Below, one piece after another: positions 45,760 to 49,625 of a stretch of DNA of 49,625 bases; within the stretch, counting starts at the first letter, position 1; each line of letters opens with the position of its first letter. Origin of the DNA: Chara braunii (lineage: Eukaryota; Streptophyta; Charophyceae; Charales; Characeae). The notes under the pieces are model-generated. The model did not search any database. It worked only from the letters and a program-made list of their open reading frames with translations, and was not told the origin of the DNA. Both the position numbers and the translations under genes were made by a program. Location: NCBI GenBank assembly GCA_003427395.1, contig BFEA01000023.1, positions 5,353,268-5,402,892 on the forward strand, in the 5' to 3' direction.

Positions 45760-47516
45760 ATGTTTGNTGTGGATGAGGAGACTCCTGACCCCCGAAAAAA
45801 ACAGCAAGTAAAAGAGAGGAAAAAAGTCTTGATTGCCCGGTTGGACAAACTGATTACTGAACTTCATGATGATGGTGAGGACGCTGAGGCTCACGTCCGG
45901 AGCCTGTACGATCTGAAAGCATTACATGATGCTATCGAATCGTCCGTCACAGGCACCGACGTCATCCAAGTTCTGAAGATACTAATCAAGTGCCGACAGA
46001 CACTTGATAAGTACATCATGGATAAACTCACTCAGATTGCTGAACAGAAAGAAGAAGAGAAAGGGTTGTGTCTGAAGAGACCGTGGATGAGAATATCAGA
46101 CAACTTGAAGAAGCACTAGAAAAAGAGAAGAAGAGGTAAGAAGAATTGAGAAAGAGAAAGATTGAACATCGAGAGCAAAAAGTTCAAGAGGTTAGACAAA
46201 CTGTTGTTAAAACTGAAGGGGAAGAACATGAGATTTCTTTGGCTCAACTTGTGAATTACCTTGCCCATATCGAATTGAAAATCAATCAGTTTGGTGAACG
46301 AATGCAGTCACAAATTGATGATGTGGCTGCAGGACTCCGGACAGTTACGAATCTGATTAAGGGAAAGGAAAAGGTCAAGGAAGAAAAGAAGGAAAAAAAG
46401 CCAGAGAAACTAATGGGAGACGCAATGAAGTCTCTTAGAGTAGAGACTCAAAAACCGGAACAGAAGAAANCGGAAGAGAAGACAGGGGAGCCTTCGAGTC
46501 TGCCGAAGTCTCCTGGAGAAAGCAAAGTCACCACACCACAACCTGAGAAACCGAAAAAGAAAGACAAGGTTAAAATGAAATTGCCTTTCACGTTCTGTAA
46601 CAAGAAGGATTAAAATCTGCTTTTGTGGATTGCAGAAATTCAAACTTACTGTGGCACGACCCCTGTCAAACCCGAGTCCCATGTTGCATTCTCTACTTCT
46701 TGTATTGGTGGGGAAGCTAAGGAGTGGGTTTTGGCTGAAGCCAACGCCGCAGGGTTCGATGACATCGGGGAGTGGGCTGGAACATTGAACCTCAAACAGT
46801 TCCTTGGAAAGATCAAGGAACGTTTTTTGGACAGAACGACGNCCGACAAGGCCTTTGACCAGCTCACCACGATTGGTCAAAAACATTGGACTTTTGTGGA
46901 GTTGTTGTCACGGGAAGTTGATCGGTTGTTGCAGGTTCCGGGATTGAACCTGCAAGACAACCAGGTTTTGTACATTTATTCCCGTGCTCTGGCCGAGCCC
47001 ATCCGTGGACAACTCGTGGCAGAGTCTAAGTCTGGTAAGTACAATTATAGGCAATTTCGAGATTTGGCTCTCCAACGAGAGCAAATGACCTCTCAGGTTA
47101 AAAACTCATCTGCATCTGTTGTTAAATTTGGTGGTGGTGCAGGAACAGGAAAGCGGGTACTTTGGCGCCAAAAGCGCCAAGACCACACCCTTGTCGTCTT
47201 CGATGACGAAACTGTGGAAAGGTGGCCGTTGGAGGCCGAGGGTGTGGCGAACAACAGTGATTCCGGGAACTTGAAGGGGGAAGTCACTGCTGCCGTGGTC
47301 AACAGGGGAGGACCACAACCGCCAATCAAGAAGAAGAAGTCACGCTCGTTCCCAGAACACCCCGGGATTGCGATCGGGAAGCCTTGGGAAAAGATGGGTC
47401 TGTCACAAGAAACGTGGCAGGAACGAATGGACAACGCGCAGTGCCTGAAGTGTGGCATTGCAGCGCATGTGATTGCATGGTGCCCATTGATCCGAAACCC
47501 AAAAGCGAGCCGCCAG
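45760..47516 (+). pseudogene. Ty3/Gypsy gag, broken
   Basis: It starts at ATG 45760 (MF-VDEETPDPRKK). A charged helical N-terminal part ends in a frame change near 46050-46066, then LEEALEKEKK, TAA 46137, HEISLAQLVNYLAHIE (coiled coil), a Lys/Glu/Pro-rich stretch, TAA 46611, and the retrotransposon gag core LLLWIAEIQTYCGTTP...GEAKEWVL...FLGKIKERFLD. A zinc knuckle CLKCGIAAHVIAWC (47442-47483, C-x2-C-x4-H-x4-C) ends it. Known: gag forms the virus-like particle and the knuckle binds RNA. The frame changes again near 47490, so gag and pol are not joined in this copy. N at 45767, 46470 and 46842 hide single residues. Confidence 0.88.
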
Positions 47517-48456
47517 TAGGAGTAGCATCTGCTCCTACTGAGTCTAAAGGTTTGGACCAAGAAGAAGGTAAGGCGCCTACTAACCCTTCCAACCCTTTGA
47601 CTNGCATGCAGATGATGGTTCTTCTTCGGCCCATCGTCCAGAACACCCTGAACCTGTCTTATGTTTTATCTCTTTGGACGACTCCCTTGACGAGCTTGGT
47701 AACGAGTTGCTGGCATTACGAAGCTCGTGGGCTAAGAAAGCTAAGTCTAAGGGTGACCTACTACTCGCGGATGTGGAAATCGCACGTACACGCGTACGTG
47801 CTCTGTTGGACTAAGGATCCACGCGATCCTATATATCCGAGAAAGCTATCCGCAAGTTGCATATTGGAATGAAGGTAAAAAATCTATCTAGACCTATCAC
47901 GTCTGTTTTGGCCGACAAAAGCACGATCATTGTCTCGCAGTATGTTGATCGTATCAAGTGTTGGTTTCGAACAAAGGAAGGTAAGAGGATTCTGCATGAG
48001 GTATTCTTCCTGATAGAAAATAATTTACCGTTTGACTTGATTCTGGAAATGGATTGGCACGAGGAAGCCAACCAAGACATTAAGTTCAAAGAGAAGGTTG
48101 TGCAGTTGCGAGACGCACAATCGAATCTAAAACCAATCAAATTGTTTCATAAGTCTGGCTCTGACTCTAGTCTGTCTTTCTGTTGTATGAGTTACCCAGC
48201 GTTTCGTTCGATGGTTTCAAAGAAAAGGTTGGAACAGGAAGTAATGATAGTCTTAGTCAAACGTGCAGGTGAGTCCTCTACTTCCTATCCTCCTTTGACC
48301 GAGAAACTCTTTGGTGAGTATAAATATTTNTTTTCCGAACCGACAGGAATAATTGAACGTGCTATCAAGCACACCATTGAAATTATTCTTGGAAGTAAGA
48401 TTTCCAAGGGCCCTATATATCGAACGTCTGCTAGGGAACTTGAGGAGTTGAGAAAA
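47517..48456 (+). pseudogene. Ty3/Gypsy protease region, active site broken by a stop
   Basis: After SEPPVGVASAPTESK (frame 2) and a change near N 47603, the frame reads DDSLDELGNELLALRSS and RVRALLD, then TAA 47812-47814, then GSTRSYISEKAIRKL. Known: Ty3/Gypsy retropepsins have LLD-(S/T)-GA(T/S) followed by FIS; here the residue after the catalytic Asp is replaced by a stop. The segment after it (KNLSRPITSVLADKS..., EVFFLIENNLPFDLILEMDW) fits the rest of the protease and linker to RT. N at 48330. Confidence 0.82.
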
Positions 48457-49257
48457 TAATTGCAGGACTTAACATAGAAAGGATGGATTCGCCCTAGCTC
48501 TTCTCCTTCTGGTGCCCCTGTCTTATTTGTGTCAAAAAAGGAAGGTGAGTTGCGTCTCTGTATAGACTACAGGGGCCTGAATGCCGTCACTGTTAAGAAT
48601 GTTGAACCGCTTCCTCGCATTGACGATTTACTTGACCAATTACAGGGTTGCATGTACTTCAGCAAGATCGACTTGAAATCTGGATATCACTAGATTGAGG
48701 TGGAACCCTCCGATCAGCATAAGACCGCTTTCCGGACCAGGTATGACCACTACGAGTTCTTGGTAATGCCCTTCGGATTAACGAATGCCCGTGCTACGTT
48801 TCAAAGGTCAATGAATGACTTGTTTCGTCAGTGGTTGGATAAGTTTGTTATTGTCTATCTCGATGATATCCTAGTGTATAGTAAAACACTAGAGGATCAC
48901 GAGAAGCACCTTCGTCTGGTGCTAGGGAAGTTGTGTGGGGGCAACTTCAAGATCAATCCCAAAAAGTCTGAGTTTGCTAAGTCCGAAGTGCTATACTTAG
49001 GACATATAGTGAACGAAGAAGGTTTAAGACCAGAAGAGAAGAAAATTTCAGCAATTAGAGATTGGCCACAACCTAAGTCTATAACGGAATTGCGATCTTT
49101 CCTTGGTTTAGCCAGCTACTATAGGAAGTTTGTTAGGAACTTCTCACCGATTGCTGCACCATTGCGAAGATTGTTAAAGAAAGAAACTATCTGGTTGTGG
49201 GATAAAGATTGTGAGCCTTCCTTTCAGAAACTGAAGTATGCCCTGACTCACTACCCC
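48457..49257 (+). pseudogene. Ty3/Gypsy reverse transcriptase, three in-frame stops
   Basis: The domain begins around ELEELRK; stops are TAA 48457, TAG 48475 and TAG 48691. Motifs in order: [43 protein letters not shown] (catalytic Asp), FRTRYDHYEFLVMPFGLTNA, and YLDDILVYS at 48856 (catalytic Asp pair), then FLGLASYYRKFV. All are canonical for Ty3/Gypsy. The two clearest stops (TAA 48457, TAG 48691) sit where related elements have Gln, fitting CAA/CAG to TAA/TAG. Confidence 0.93.
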
Positions 49258-49625
49258 NTCCTTAAGATTGCTGACCCATCTTTGCCTTTCATTGTCACTA
49301 CTGATGCAAGTCAGTATGAGATTGGCGTCGTTCTACAGCAAGATGACGGCAAGGGATATATGNCCATAGAGTTTATGTCTGCGACTGCCGTTTAAAAAGG
49401 TTGCCAACTCCACCTATGAAAGAGAGTTGTATGCCTTAGTCTATGCACTAAACACGTGAAAACACTACTTGTTAGGGAGACACTTCACTGTGTATTCAGA
49501 CCACTCTACCCTGAGGTGGATAAAGACACAGCCGAGACTCTCTGATAAGCTGGTACGATGGTCTGCGTTTATTGATACCTTCGATTTTGAGTTGAAAACG
49601 ATCAAAGGTAAGTCTAATGTGGTCG
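49258..49625 (+). pseudogene. Ty3/Gypsy RNase H, start of domain, frameshifted
   Basis: LPFIVTTDASQYEIGVVLQQDD carries the first catalytic Asp (GAT 49303-49305). After EFMSATA the frame shifts at about 49390 and continues as FKKVANSTYERELYALVYAL (catalytic Glu), TGA at 49457 where a Trp (TGG) is usual, then HYLLGRHFTVYSDHSTLRWI (catalytic Asp). It runs off the window at KGKSNV. N at 49258 and 49363. Confidence 0.9.

Larger units (their letters stand above)
43502..49625 (+). mobile_element. Ty3/Gypsy LTR retrotransposon, decayed, cut by the right window edge
   Basis: Order: 5' LTR (43502-44523), primer binding site, long leader, gag with zinc knuckle, protease, reverse transcriptase, RNase H; integrase and the 3' LTR would lie beyond the window. 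RT directly followed by RNase H, with YLDDILVYS and TDAS/ELYAL/SDHST motifs, is the Ty3/Gypsy arrangement. At least four frame changes and seven in-frame stops make this copy inactive. Twelve single N bases occur inside it and none elsewhere in the window apart from the two gaps, which suggests a collapsed multicopy repeat. Confidence 0.93.

Overview
The window looks like nuclear DNA from a large, repeat-rich streptophyte (green plant lineage) genome. A charophyte alga such as Chara is my best guess. The reasons are a plant-type Mei2-like RNA-binding gene with many introns, many microsatellites, two N gaps at simple repeats, and several decayed retroelements (LINE, GIY-YIG element, Ty3/Gypsy). 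The species call is inference. Nothing looks bacterial: there are no operons and no ribosome-binding sites.

Region 1 (1-1024) is the 3' end of a LINE-type retrotransposon: a zinc-binding C-terminal fragment, then a poly(A) tract. Region 2 (about 2.5-14.9 kb, minus strand) is the one real host gene I can support. It is a Mei2-like (AML-type) RNA-binding protein assembled from nine exons whose splice phases all agree, plus one weaker upstream exon. Two RRMs are present. The diagnostic C-terminal third RRM is not in the window, so the gene either runs off the left edge or is truncated. Its introns hold a TA-flanked MITE, a (CA)n and a (GA)n tract next to two splice acceptors, an 18-bp minisatellite and two large palindromes.

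Region 3 (14.9-19.5 kb) is strongly purine-biased on the plus strand, with local minisatellites. Region 4 (19.5-27.5 kb) is GC-rich to mixed sequence without a convincing gene. It holds tRNA-like sequences with Pol III A/B boxes and a microsatellite-flanked near-perfect 50-bp palindrome. Region 5 (27.5-32.8 kb) is AT-rich sequence containing nested inverted-repeat elements.

Region 6 (33.1-36.2 kb) is a decayed retroelement-like coding region on the plus strand. In order it shows a damaged CCHC knuckle, a coiled coil, a proline-rich linker, a SAP-like helix, a GIY-YIG nuclease fold and a Cys/His-containing tail. It resembles the N-terminal part of a GIY-YIG-bearing element such as a permuted Penelope-like element, but no reverse transcriptase core is visible. 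This is the most unusual system in the window.

Region 7 (36.5-43.4 kb) contains an N gap, a roughly 409-bp tandem repeat full of small GC-rich hairpins, trinucleotide repeats and a 46-bp tandem repeat. Region 8 (43,502 to the window end) is a Ty3/Gypsy LTR retrotransposon: a 1,022-bp LTR, an initiator-Met-tRNA-type primer binding site, a leader packed with the bZIP-type motif TGACGTGGCA, and broken gag, protease, reverse transcriptase and RNase H. Most of its in-frame stops can be explained by single C-to-T or G-to-A changes, as expected from cytosine methylation and deamination.
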